NCBI GenBank assembly: GCA_907165065.1
Contig: OU015532.1
Span: 47,472,839 to 47,536,838 of the forward strand
Length of the DNA stretch: 64,000 nucleotides
Reading direction: 5' to 3'
Source of the DNA: Caprimulgus europaeus
Lineage: Eukaryota > Chordata > Aves > Caprimulgiformes > Caprimulgidae
Both the position numbers and the translations under genes were made by a program. Below are positions 35,453 to 48,120 of the stretch, piece by piece. Each line of letters begins with the position of its first letter. Position 1 is the first letter of the stretch. A model generated the notes under the pieces. That model was given only the letters and a program-made list of their open reading frames with translations. It was not told the origin of the DNA and did no database searches.

Positions 35453-36279
35453 CCTGAGTGCTTCCTGGAAAGCAAAGGTGATTTAACCCATTGATTGTTT
35501 ATAGTTTAGCAGAGAGTTCATCTGGCATAGGTCTGACCTTGAGGGTCCTCCTCCTTGAGAGAGTTGAAGAACACCTAGGAGGTGGGTTTCAGGCTGGGCA
35601 ATTTATTATCACAATGAGATCAGCTTCTTTTCATGAAGTTCCTCAGCTTTTTCCTCATCATATTACACAGCCCATCAGTACACGGGATCTGTACATGTGC
35701 AATGAATTTATTTCTTGCAGCTTGTGCCAGGCATGGCTGAGTTTTCTTTCTTTGATAGTGAAAAGGTGTGAGTACACCACTCCCTTGTCACTTGCAAGGC
35801 CAAGCCGTTCCCCAGACCACGCAGCGTGGCCACTGCTGATGTAAAGAATTAAATGTTTTTGGAGAGAGACACGAGCAGCACAGATTTTAATCTTGCTCAG
35901 ATCTATTTGTAGGCTTTGCCTTACCAGTGGCACAGTAGTAAAATGCACCAGTACCATGGAAACCTGTGCACTCGCTATCAAAGGAAAACAAAAATGAAAT
36001 ACCATCTTGAAAAAAATCCTACTACACACAGAGCTACATTATAGGGGGTTTTAATTTTTAACTTGAGAATTGTTTCAAATAAGGCATTTATTATAAATGT
36101 ACTGTTCTTTCTCACTGTAGTGCAGCTGCCACTTTAGTTCAGCTGAAAATTATATTAGAATTCACAGGAAAAGCAAATTCCAAAGAAATTAGGAGAGCTT
36201 GCTATAGGATGAGAGAGAGTCAGGAAACAGCAACCAGGACAAAGTGTAGACACGAAGTGACCAGCTTAACTGGCTTCAG
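35453..36279. other. No gene recognised
   Basis: Unique DNA. A 117-codon plus frame (35491-35844) and a 123-codon minus frame (35658-36029) overlap and neither has a recognisable domain. Confidence 0.4.
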
Positions 36280-37480
36280 CTGTGTTGCGTTCTGTCAGGG
36301 ATTTTATCCCATGAATTTTGGTTCAGAAGAGCGATGTAGACACCAGGTAATCCGTGGTTTGAAGGAATAACTCATCAATGCAAAGCTCTCTCTGACACAG
36401 TAGCCAAACACGTGTCCCGTGGAGCTGGATGCTGTGATAGACGATCCGCTACTGCGCGCTGATTTCGTTGCCGTTCTGCCCTTGCCGCTGCCCTTCCTCG
36501 AGTGGCAGCATGGCTGATGAAGTTCATTTGTAATTCCAAAAAGTTCCTTGCAGCCATCAAACCTAGTGGTTTTGTTTAAAGAAAACGATAGGGGAAATTC
36601 TGAATTCTGGGCTCATAATGAGGTTTTAATGCCTAAATCTCTGGTTGGCCCTGGTCAGAGCGCACAAAGGAGGACACGGAGAACGTTTCAACGTTTGTAT
36701 TATTCCATCTCATTCTTATGCATTATATGGCACAGGACCCAGCATGCACCCTGTCCATGCCTTATTTTAGCATATGTAAATGCAACCAATCTCTTTCACT
36801 GTGACTTTGAACATAGTTTTCTAAAAAGAAGCAAGCACATGGAGGGTCATTTTGTAATCAACTCATTAGATTCCGTGGCGTGGCTCAGTGGACCCATTAA
36901 AAATGCCATTCAAACTGGTTATGAATAGGCTGCCGCTTCTCTGACTCTCCATTTGTGTGCAGCTCAGTTGGATATTTTTTATTTTGTTTTGTTTTTCTGA
37001 AAAATGTTTTAAAAGTGAGGCTGAAAAGTAGACTAATAATATGCATTGGGGTTCTTTTAGAGGGTTACCACAAATTCAAAGGCAAAGCTATTGCTCAAAT
37101 ATTATATTTGTAGCGCTTAAAGTGAACACTTAATTTGATCAGAATACTTTCCATTGGTTTGAAATTCTCCATGAGGTTTTGACAGCATACAGATCAATTA
37201 TCAGCTATTACAGATAAAGTCTTTTCCCCCTTACACAATGCTGTCAGTCCTCGTCCTCTTCTCACCTTTAACATTGTGCATTACCATATTTCCTGAGTAA
37301 TTCCTCTATTATCATGGCCCAGATCCAATGGAGAACAGCAAATACTTTATACTTTTATTTCTTCTGACCCTATAAACCAATATAGCACAGATAGCATCTG
37401 ATTTTGAACAGAAAAGCTCAAGGAACTCATTGGTAAGAAGCAACAGGCAAAATTCTTTACTTTTTTGAAATGTAGATTTT
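36280..37480. promoter_or_regulatory. Candidate conserved non-coding region with CpG cluster
   Basis: Repeat-free DNA of about 1.2 kb. Ten CpGs lie within 36411-36500, around GACGATCCGCTACTGCGCGC and TTCGTTGCCGTT, against a CpG-poor background. AT-rich DNA with octamer-like ATGTAAATGCAA near 36774 follows, with TTATGAATAGGCTGCCGC near 36919. The combination suggests an enhancer or a small unmethylated island. No exon or start site could be tied to it. Confidence 0.3.
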
Positions 37481-40400
37481 TGACAGTTCCCTTTAGATTG
37501 TTATTTTTTTATCTACCCATTTTAACATTACTCTCAATGCCATTTTGTGGCCAAGTTCTGCGGAGCATATTTTTCTCTGCTTTAATATCCTCCAGTATTT
37601 AAAAAGTATTACTGACAAATATAATTTTCTTAGATCATAGAAACAAAGCTAAAAATCTTTTAATTCATTAAATATAAATATTGCTAGATTACCCTGCTCA
37701 ACAGTTTTATTTTTCCAGGTATCCTGAGACACACTGCAGCATCTATTTTTGTGGGGTTGAATGACATTGAGTTAGTTTTGATTTTCTGTTTCTAAGGAAT
37801 ACATGCTTGGCTCATAACCTTTCATTTGCAAATAAAATTTGAGATTTTCTATCAACTTCCTGTTTAAATTTTTCTATTGATTAAGTAGCCCCTCTGCTGA
37901 AAGTAAGGATTTTAATATCAGCACTTTTGACCCCAGGATCTTCAGCTTGTTTCATCTTGTCTTTTTAAAACCCACTTCCCAAGCTCTTTTCTGCAGTTTT
38001 AGGGTGTGGACTGATAAACAAACATGCCTTTCCCATGTTTAGTTTCTGTGATGATCTGATCATCGTTCAGATTCTGTTTCCACAGAATTCCAGCCTTTCT
38101 TTGAACATCCAGTGAGGCTGCAGGAGGTGCCAGCAGTGCTCAGGACCTGCTTGGATTCATGCTCTGCAGCTGAGCTGGGTGTAGCACACAGGGGTTCCCA
38201 TTTCTGCCTTCCAGCTTGAGCTGTCTCTGCCCAGCTGCCAGAGGGTAGAAAACACAACCTCTTGCTGCCTTTGTGCCCTTGTCTGAGAGTTGTGTTTAAC
38301 CAGCAGTGACACCCAGCACAACCACCTCCTACATTTCTTAGTGTTTCTTATTCCCACCTCCTTGCTGGCTCAGTCTCTTGATGAGCAATGGCTACAAGTA
38401 CAGAAAATAGCATCATATAAATCTGTTTCTGAAATGCAGTTGTTACCAGAGTGGCAAATAGGACAACCCAAAACTGGGTATCATGTAATCTCTGGACTGG
38501 GGATTTTGTGGCCTGTTCTCTGGTGACCCTGCTGTCACACCTCTGTATCTGAAACGGCAAATCAACGGCAGCTCATTTCCCATCAGTCTCCTGAGTGTCC
38601 TCAAGGAAAATGTTCAACCATCACCATCTCCGCAGCCGTTCTGTAACCTGTGCTAACAATAAATGGTTTAGAGGCATTTTTCTTTCTAAAAAACATTCCT
38701 AAAAGCCTTTAACCTCCACTTTTAACCCTGACTCAAAACAGTTCCACACAGATGATGCTGGCTTTGTCTCAGTGTTTCAGTAGATCGAGTAATCAATTAA
38801 TTGAGTACCAGGAATGTATTTTAGCAGATTTTGGGGAATGTATTTTGGCACTCACTTCACATGATTTCTTAAAGTTCTGTCATTTACAAATTGAAAGCAT
38901 TGATAATGAAAATATTTTTAAACATAAAGTAAAATAACATTAACTTCACATGAACTAATGTCATTTATTTCTCATAAGATACTGTTCAGCACCGTATAAT
39001 GTAGCAGTACTTTAGATGTTATTTGCAGTAAAGCACAGTCACAGAAAAGTGGTTTTGAAGCTTTATTTTCTATTATGTGCTATATGTGATCATATAACAG
39101 CCTCGGGAAACTGTGCATAAGCATAGTTTAAGGTTGACCTTTAAAACCAGCTGACTGTATATTAAAATTCAGGTTGTTTCTGGTCTTGTGAATCAGTTCA
39201 TTAGAGCTGTGCAAGGATCCGCTGGAAATAGAAGGGTAGAGAGTGCTCCCACCATGGCATTAGCTCCAGGGTGATGGTTGGACACGCTTTTGGCATGCTG
39301 AAGATAAGGAGTGTGTTTCCTCAGGCTGAAAAAGAAACTCGATGCAAAATTTTGCCATTTCCTGACCATGCATTATAGTTGGTGAAGGAGATCCTGCTCT
39401 GACCTCCACGGAACGCTGGCATGTGCTGTCTCTGAGCAGCGCTGCCAGCACGTCTTGGCTCTGCTCAAACCATACACCCTTCATGCAGGTTCTTCAGGCT
39501 GAGGTACTGGGCAGGACCTGGGCTGTTCATCTGAGCTGGATGTCAGTGTGAGTGAGTTGCTGAGTCACCCAGGTCTGTTGAACTGGAAATGCTTCTGGAC
39601 ACACAGACAAGTCTATGTTCCCCTGGAATTATGCTAAAAAAACTGGAAATGACCATAAACTGAGACACCAAAAAGACAGGAATGTAATTTATTAAACTCT
39701 GAGATTTCAGCACGTGAATTTCACTGAAGTTGTTAAACTGGTGAATTATTTCGAGTTCTTTTCTGGTTTACCCTTTCTCTCTCCCACAGTGAACTGTTAA
39801 GTACCACAAATTGATATTGGCTTTTTCACGCTGCCAAAGTCTGTTCTGTGTGGCCTTGCAGAAAGTAAGTTGATGTCAGAGCACTTTCTAGCAGACAGAG
39901 ATCTGCATCATTAATGTAACTGAGATTTTGGTAGGGCTCTCTGGAGAAAACCAAACAATTTCCCAACAAAGAACAGGTATAGCTGCTTACCCTCCTAATG
40001 CCAAATTGACTTACAAAAATCTTATTTGATATCTTTGATATGAAGCATAAGAAAAATATTTAGTTCTCTACCTATTTGTATTTGATCTGTAAAAATCTTC
40101 AGCCCAAATGATGCCACATTCCCAGTTTCCATTACCCTTCCTATATATGTATATAAACCTCCCCCAAAAAGAAAGATTATAGCTTGTTAGCTACATGCTG
40201 AAAGACAAGAGACATCACCTTTGAGTGCCTTTATGGCCCCAAAGATATATGATCTCCATGAACAGTTGGTACTTTCTGAGCCCATGAGATCAAAATAATA
40301 GCATGCATTTAAATTAAACATTATAAACAAAGAATTCTCTCTCTATAAATATATCAATTCATATATTAAAAATGCAATGCATGTATATGTTTCCACATAC

Positions 40401-41437
40401 ATATTTAAATTGCAAAACCTGAAAATAAGAATCAGTTGATGAGGTATCTAATAAACCTTATTTGTTCAGACTGGTGCACTTTTCCTCTCCAGCCTTTCAG
40501 TGGCTGCATTCCTGCCTTATCATTGCCAACACAAAGGAGAGAAAGGACTAATATGCATTTAAATAGTTACTAGGGGAACAATATTGCCTCTGTATGTAAT
40601 CTTTAACAGTCACAGCAACAAAATATTGATGGAATTTATAGCAGGCCAACACACTTCTTCAGATGTGCTTGTTATGCTCCTAAATTAATTTACAAGAGTA
40701 AATAATGTATGTGCAATTCCTTGGCTTTGTCTTCAGTTACTTTTAATCTACCACAGGGAGCCTAATACCCATTAATAACTCTGCCTTTTTTGTGTTTAGA
40801 AGAAAGAGATCTTATAAAAGATCTCCAAATATCACATTTTCTCAGTATAAAACAGTATCCTGGAAAGACATAAAAATTGTGCAGACTCTCCTATTGCTTG
40901 TTAATGTTAAAATGTCCGAGAGATGGGTTTTTGTAAGTGTTTTGAACCAATAGCAGAGCTTCAAATATTTTATCACTTCTCTCTTCTAGAATATTTTGTC
41001 AACTCAGTTTAACATGGTCTTGAAAACTCTCTGGCAGAAGGGGAGACAGAGGCTACAGAGACAGGGCATTCCATCTGTCAGTGCTACTGATGGTCTTTCT
41101 AGAAAAAAAGTACTAGAGAAAAAACTCAAAACATTGATGCCAAAAAATATAGTGATTCTGAGTAATTCTTAACTCTTTCAGGTATTTTTGTCACAATTTT
41201 CACCACCTAATTCTTTTTTTTTTTAAGATTGTCATTTAAGACAGCCTGTCTACATGAGAAATAGGAAGGATTTATCTGCAGTAAAGCTGTGGCTATGGTA
41301 AGAATGTCTTTATTTGTGTGAAAACTGAGGCAAAATGAAGTCACAGTCTTCAGATAGAGTCTGTTTTGCCCGTGCCCATAACTGGCAAGTGATCCCTCCA
41401 TGTCCTTGTCTTGACCAAGAGCATTTTGTTGCATTTC
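37481..41437. other. No gene recognised
   Basis: About 4 kb of unique AT-rich DNA. Frames at 38060-38560 and 39260-39484 are unsupported. AT-dinucleotide-rich patches lie at 40330-40400. Confidence 0.4.
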
Positions 41438-41516
41438 CCCTCCCCATCCAACTGGGGAAGAGGATCGAGCGAGCAGCTGCGTGGTTCTTAGTAGCTGGCT
41501 GGGCATAAAACATGAC
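41438..41516 (+). mobile_element. ERVL-like solo LTR, 3' terminus, sense
   Basis: CCCCTCCCCATCCAACTGGG, then GAGCGAGCAGCTGCGTGGTT and AGTAGCTGGCTGGGCATAAA with a terminal ATGACA is the 3' end of the LTR whose antisense copy lies at 28046-28285. It is about 80 bp, preceded by unrelated DNA and with no coding sequence. Confidence 0.75.
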
Positions 41517-41739
41517 ACATGTCCTGCAACGGTTTCATACACACCAGAACAAACTTCATTTCTTCTAGGTGGTGTACCTTGAAACCAAGCATTGACAACA
41601 CCAGCAAATTTGTGACTTAAAGCTGTGACTTGTTTATAATCTTCTCAGCCAGAGTTACTCTTTTTGGACCATCAAGATTATGCCAGGCACAAATATATCA
41701 TATCCCTTTGTGTCAACAGTAAGTAGGTTCACTTTGCAG
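41517..41739. other. Short unique spacer
   Basis: Nothing recognised. Confidence 0.4.
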
Positions 41740-41940
41740 CCAGGTGCCAGCGTGATTTTACTGTTGGCTTATCAGTCAAAGCCACTGCCAGCATGCCTGG
41801 GAGACAGATCTCAGCAAAGGAGATGCATCCTGTCTCGGTGAGGTTGACATTAATAATTGATGATCAATCAGTTTATGGAAATAAATTAGCAACACAAGGC
41901 TGTGGACAGCAAGATGGATGCCTTGTCTTCACTTTCCCCA
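41740..41940. promoter_or_regulatory. Candidate regulatory block with HOX/PBX-type site
   Basis: ATCAATCA at 41863-41870 is the reverse complement of TGATTGAT, the classical PBX-HOX composite site. It sits in ATTAATAATTGATGATCAAT, a near palindrome. TTTATGGAAATAAATTAGC, an AT-rich homeodomain/POU-like cluster, follows. The preceding 100 bp is balanced unique sequence. Confidence 0.3.
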
Positions 41941-43819
41941 TTTCTTTTCCTTCTACCTGACTCTAATTTTTGTTATGATTAAAAGCCACAGAGAGGACTC
42001 AATTTGACACATGAGGATGGATTAGCTTGTAGAAGAACCACATAGAAGTGCTGAGCTGGGGAAGTGATGAGAAGTCATCTGACTTCCTATGAGTGGGACT
42101 GGAGCTGGTGCCAAAGTTGCCCATTAGGCCTCAACAACCAGTCCTATGTCAGTACCAAGAGCAGTACCAAGAGTAGGTTTTAGATGTGAAGTATAAAGTA
42201 CCAGGAGTCTAAAAATTTGTAGATTCCAAAATAAACATCGTCCACTCAAATAAAAATAAATTTGTGCAATATTTCCTCATGAACCATTGCCACAAACGTG
42301 TCTTTTTCTTGGAGCCCATGCATATAGTTAATAAAATGTTAAATGGAAAGCTGTGCATCCCATCTGAGTTTGTCATGTAGAAGTTGACTTAATTTATAAC
42401 AAGTGGCATTTAGATGAGATGGGAGAAGAGTGTTTCCCATCTACACTGTTAGGTGTATGCTGAAACCTATCGAAACACTGAAACCCACATCTTGCAGAGA
42501 CTTTAGAAGACAAGTTTAACAAATGTCCTCCTGACATGGTTTAGTTACATTAAGCCTGTCTCAAAGCCTGTAAAAGTAAAAAGGATGACCTAGAAATTTA
42601 TTCAGGGGATCTTTTCAGTCCTATAGGAAGGAATAAATTATAAAATGTATCATGTCCTGGCAAATTCTCATCAGTTTAAATCTCTCTACAAAGTCCATAA
42701 AATAAGTCCACACAAATGAAAGTGAACATTTCTTTTCTCTTAGTTCCAAAATCTTTAGATCAAATGTTGGACCTATTCTATCAGCTCAGCTAAGGATTAT
42801 ATTTATAGCATAGAAATGAAATAAAATTTAAATGCAAAAAGCCATTGCTCTTTCAGTAGCTGTGTAACCCCCAGTCTTGGATGACTTTATTACCTTGTAT
42901 TCATTTCACTATCAAGCTACAAATTGCTCTTCTCTCTTATGTTCTTTTCTGTTTTTCCCCCTGTAATACTTTGGGCATTTGTCTGAAGCCAACCAATGGT
43001 ATTTGGCTCAGAGCACTCGTTTATTCCATACAGACTGTCTTTCTCTGGATGTCACACTGAACTTCCAAAGCCCTTGGATTAATTAATTTCATAAGCTCCA
43101 CAATACAATTTATTGATCCCATTTTCAAGTGAAAGTCCAAGAACTTTGTTTTTCATAGTTGAAATCAGAATTTCACCCTGGGTATCTTTACCTTATTTAA
43201 AGTTTCTATTGCTTGTGGTTCATCTGCTTCCATATGGAAGGTGAGCTCTTTGCTTTCCTTCTCTCTTCACTTTTCTTTCTTTTTTTTTACCACCTTCCCA
43301 CTATTTTCTGTCTCAGGTTCCTATCCCAGCTCTTCCTTATCTTTGCATGGAAAAAGAAGGGAGTGTTAATTGCACAGCAGTTTGGTTAGTGCATAAGTAG
43401 AAGGCAGAAGATGCACATCAGTGAACTTCTGCTCCTTCAAAAATGATGCAGTCTCTGGAGGCTCTTATTGTTCTCTAAATTTCCCAGCATATGTGAAGAT
43501 AAAAATCATCTTGATGTTTTTTTGAGAAGCTCTTTTTTCCTCTGTTTGGGAAGTGATATGTTGTGGCAGCATGAGCCATACACCATTTTATTTCTCCCTA
43601 GAAAAGCTGTTGTAAATCACTCATCATAAATCTGCACTTTGGTGATTTAGGCAGAGCTTGAGTTGGAGAATTTTCAGCGATAAGGTACCAGTTTCTTGTA
43701 AAAAGAAGCATATATATGGAGCAATATTCTTTTTTGGTGCTGTTTTCCATCTTCACAAAAGACTCATTTGTCTGAAACATTCAAAAATAATAAGCATTAA
43801 GCCTCAACCTACCTAACTA
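41941..43819. other. No gene recognised
   Basis: Unique DNA. GAGCAGTACCAAGAG-type words are duplicated near 42160-42176. 43000-43160 is AT-rich with ATTAATTAATTTC and may be regulatory, but the evidence is weaker than for the other blocks. Confidence 0.35.
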
Positions 43820-44480
43820 TAGATTTGGTAGCATTTCTTCTTTACAGGCTTTGAAGTGTTTCCCAGAGATAGCTCAGTAGCACGAGTAATACCATTGTGC
43901 AGGTGCAAAAATAAATGTAATTTTCTGCATGTCACCTGAAAATTAATGACAGAACAGAGAGTTGGATCCAGATTTCTCGATATTGTCTGTTTCTCTAACT
44001 TTTGTCCAGTGATAGTTTTAATTTAGAGTTGGTAACCACAGCATCAAAGAGTACTTTTGCACTTCTGTATAGAAAATCCTGATATTCAGTATCTGTGTGT
44101 TGCAGAGATGCTTTGTTTAACTAAGACCTGCACTCTGATCAATACTTTCCAAAAACTTTTAAAGGAAATGGAAGAATTTGGGCTGATGTCAGAAAACTGA
44201 GTCAGGTCTTAAATGCATTACTGAAATAATTTCATCATTTTGGTGTTATGTTACTCGATCTGTCTCTGAGATTGTTCCTTAGTGCCTCTAATTTGATAAG
44301 GTGACCATGTCACAGCTGAAACTGAGCAGTGAACGGCAGCTGTCCTAGATGGGTTGAGCAATATTCTCAGCTGATCTGAGAACTGATATAATTACACTAA
44401 TTTCACAGGGGAATATCCATTTACCCTTGAAAGGATATAAAAATCCTACTTACAGGACAGCATTTAAATCAACCGATCAA
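43820..44480. promoter_or_regulatory. Candidate conserved non-coding block
   Basis: Repeat-free, with many ordered AT words (AAAATTAATGACAG, GATATAATTACACTAATTTC) and isolated CpGs. The suggestion of regulatory function rests on texture only. Confidence 0.2.
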
Positions 44481-47400
44481 TTCTACATTTTAATTACTTA
44501 ATTTTTCACCTTTGGTTTCTTTCACCATCTGCATCATCAGAATAGTCCAGTGTTTCACTTCCTGAACCAGCAATTGGATTAAAAGTAATACCTGGAACTT
44601 AAGGAAAGGTCTAGACAAACAGGTTATGTGGATAGGTTGGGAGCAGTACTTTCAGGGACTACAGGTTAGGTGTAGTTTCCTTTCACCAAAAAACCCCACT
44701 CACTGCTGGTCATGCCATACTCCTGCTGAGGAGCATTACCGGCTCCCAGCCTGGTGTGACAATTAATAAGCATCGTTAGTGGTCCTTTGTCACATGACTT
44801 GTACTCATATAATTTTAAACAGTTCACCTCAAATGACTAAATACGTGGTGAAAATAGAGATTACAGATGTCAATTACAAATTTCTTGTCTCACTCATCTG
44901 GGACAGATTCCATAGGTGGGTTAGAAATTGATTTAAAGTCTTGGAAAATACCTTCCCCACTGTAGGTGCCTTGTACCACTCACCCCTCTGGGATCTGAGC
45001 GTGTACATTGTGCTGCTGAATTTGAAAGAAGCAATAATTCAGCTTCCTATTTTGTGTCTGTATGGAGCCTACAAATATACAGGGATCTAGGATGTGCTTG
45101 CACACTCATCTTTTATAAGCACAGATGTGAACAAGTACTAAAAAAATCCTTCTCTGATAGGAAAATCCAAGTTTCGAATCTGTATTCAGTGTCCCAAAAG
45201 CTTGAGCATAAAAACTGTATTTGCAGTAAGTCTCTTTAGGTTTCTTTTTTGTTGTTATTATTTTTTCAATTATGTGTCTTACATAAACCATGTTTACATG
45301 AAGTTAGATGTAGTCCATATCAGTAATTTAAGGTATAATATTTTATGAGAATGGAACAGTTGTCTAAAAAAACCCCTATAAATTTATTTGATACAGTTAA
45401 TAACAGACTTGAGGCAAACAAATAAGTTGAGTGCATACACATTAATACACCCCGTCAGACACAGCTCTAGTTTAGAAGTTTTCATATTTGGCTACTCTAT
45501 AATACTTTAAAATACTTTAAAATAGCACTCTTTCTGCTTTTACTGCCCTATGAATACTTAGCAGGTCCTGTAACACCTGGTGTGCTTCTAGAGTTGGGCA
45601 TTAACTTAAATGCTTGGGCAAACCAGGGTTTTTTTGTGATAGAGAATGCAGGTAGGAAATGTCAGTTCTAGCAATGTTAAAAAAAAATCAGTGAAGGGAG
45701 GAGCTGCTCCCCACGATGACACTCTGAAATGGAGACAGCTGAATACATCTGGTTCTTCTCACACATCCTTTTTCTCCACTATAAGTTGTGCATTTCCAGT
45801 AAGTGGGATGAGGAGGCTATTAGCAGGAGGAAAGAAATGTCTCACAGTCAGTGCTAAGAATTTGTATTTAAATTGCTTAGTACTACAAAAACACAATGTT
45901 CTTCATTCTTTTCCATATAGTGTAGTACTCAATTTATCCCTTGTTCATGTCACACTTCCCAGCTGGCTGATTTGTCTAGTGAGTGTAAAGGGTAAACGTG
46001 AGATGGAAGCAGCATTTATTTCCTGGTGGACGTGATGAACTGTGTACAACAAATGTTCTGCTTGATCAGTCTTGACTTTGAGATCTGTACAGTCAACTGC
46101 TCCATCTGTACTCTAAATTGCTCTTTTCTCATCAGCATTTCCTCCCTGGAATCCTGATGAGCAAAGGCCTCTGGCCATACGAGGGTGTGTTTACAATGCA
46201 CATTCCAGTCGTGGTTTAAAGCTCTAATTCATCTTTTACTCAAACTGGAGAAGTCGTGCAAGATATGCAGACTCTTCACTGCAGCTGGAGACCATGGAAC
46301 ATCTCGGGGTTAGCACTGGGGCAGGCTGGGTTGGGTTTGGTTTTTAGTTTGAAGGAGGACTATCTGACCCATTTAATCTGCTAGTAATCCAAAACCAGAG
46401 AAGGATCTCAGCTGTGAGTCACGCCGCTTGTAAGACTAATTGCAGATCAGACGTGGTTCAAGCAGATACAATGAAAGCATTCTTTGATGCACTGGTCTTT
46501 AAGGTCTGTATCATATTTTTGAGGCAGGGAATATTTTTTCACATTTTTCTAATGGCAAGTTAATAGTAGATTAATGATTAAATAAAAATGAAAGCCCTAA
46601 GGTTGTAGCATCTTCTCCAACATTTATGATGTCTTCTTAGCACCAGATGTTGGAATTTCCCCTCTCCCTTTGCATCTGTAACTGTAATTTGCAGTCTACA
46701 GATAAAGACCAGAGTTGTAAATGATGCAGTAAAAGATTGTATTTATGATACTTTCAAGATTATTTTGTAAAAGATACTGAGGCAGGAAAATTAACTTCAG
46801 GCAACTTCTGAATCCTGAACTTTGACCTATTTTTTTCTATTCTGTAGATTTAGTTGCATCTAACAGATTCAGACAGGGCAAAAAAAAAATCATGGACAAA
46901 TTTAAATTTAAAGTCAAACGATGAGCACCAGCCATAGAATGTTTCTTCTGTATATGTTGATAAAATTCAGACTTCAAAACAACTGTAAAAATGAACCACT
47001 GGAACAGCAGGCGGGTGTGGAAGAGCTCCAGAATGCTCTTTACCCACAATCGTTGTTCCTTTGTCTATGAAGTCACTTGGTTATTGTAGACTCTTGTCTG
47101 AGGACACCTTCCCACATTTACTCACTAATCTTTATCTGCTAATTACCCCAATGCTGGCAAAATAGTTTGCATAGGTGAATCCTACCATGCTCAAAATCAA
47201 CTGTAGCTGTTACAGGATATTCCTGAACTCATTATTGCAATGAGCTTCCTGAAACCTGACCCTTATGGAAATCCTTCGGTAGCTTTTCAGCGTGAGAGAT
47301 AAAAACTAAAGGCGTGAGCCTCTGAGATGGCCATAAATATCTCAGCTCCACAGAGGGTAAATAAAAAGAAACACATTGCTTGAAGTGTTCTGACCTTTTT

Positions 47401-47552
47401 ATTGGTGAAATTGATCTTTTGTCTGTCTCTCTGACAGTTCATTCCAATGTACTTTTTAGACTAACTAGACCACTTATCCTCTTAGGGTGAAAAAATTAAA
47501 TTTGAAGGTGCCACAGTAGCCACTGAGGAAATAATCAGAACTGTTCAGTGCT
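44481..47552. other. No gene recognised
   Basis: Unique DNA. AATACTTTAAAATACTTTAA is a short duplicated word near 45501-45523. A 129-codon plus frame (45646-46035) is unsupported by any motif or splice context. Confidence 0.4.
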
Positions 47553-48120
47553 GTGCAGTAATATCACCAAGTGCTCCCTGCACTGGGCACTGGTGAGGCC
47601 ACAGCTCGAGTGCTGGGTTCAGTGTTGGGCCCCTGACTCCAAGAAGGACATGGAGGTGCTCGAGCGTGTCCAGAGAAGGGCAATGGAGCTGGGGAAGGGT
47701 CTGGAGCACAAGTGTGCTGAGTTCCCGGCTGAGGGAACTGGGGGTGTTGAGCCTGGAGAAAAGGAGGCTGAGGGGAGACCTTCTGGCTCTGTCCAAGTCC
47801 CTGCAAGGAGGGTGGAGAGAGGTGGGGGTGGGTCTGTTCAACCAAGGACCAAGGGACAGGACAAGAGGAAATGGCCTCCAGTTGTGCCCAGTGCAGTTGA
47901 GATGGGATGTGAGGAAGAATTTCTTTGCTGAAAGGGTTCTGAGGCATTGGAAGGGGTTGCCCAGGGCAGGGGTGGAGTCCCCATCCCTGGAGGGATTGAA
48001 GAGTCGTGTAGACACAGTGCTGAGGGACATGGGTCAGTCGGGGACTGGTCAGTGTTGGGTTCATGGTTGGACTTGATTATCTTAAAGGTCTTTTCCAACC
48101 AAACCAATCCTATTCTATGA
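47553..48120 (+). mobile_element. CR1 LINE, 5'-truncated 3' end (copy E)
   Basis: About 570 bp of CR1 begins upstream of CAAGTGCTCCCTGCACTGGG and covers the ORF2 C-terminal region and 3' UTR. The upstream part reads [20 protein letters not shown] in one frame. The C-terminal part, [20 protein letters not shown] to [17 protein letters not shown], reads in the next frame, so the copy is frameshifted near GGAGCACAAGTGTGCTGAG. The 3' UTR matches copies B and D. A CCTATTCTATGAA tail closes it. The high similarity to copies B and D points to a relatively recent subfamily. Confidence 0.94.
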
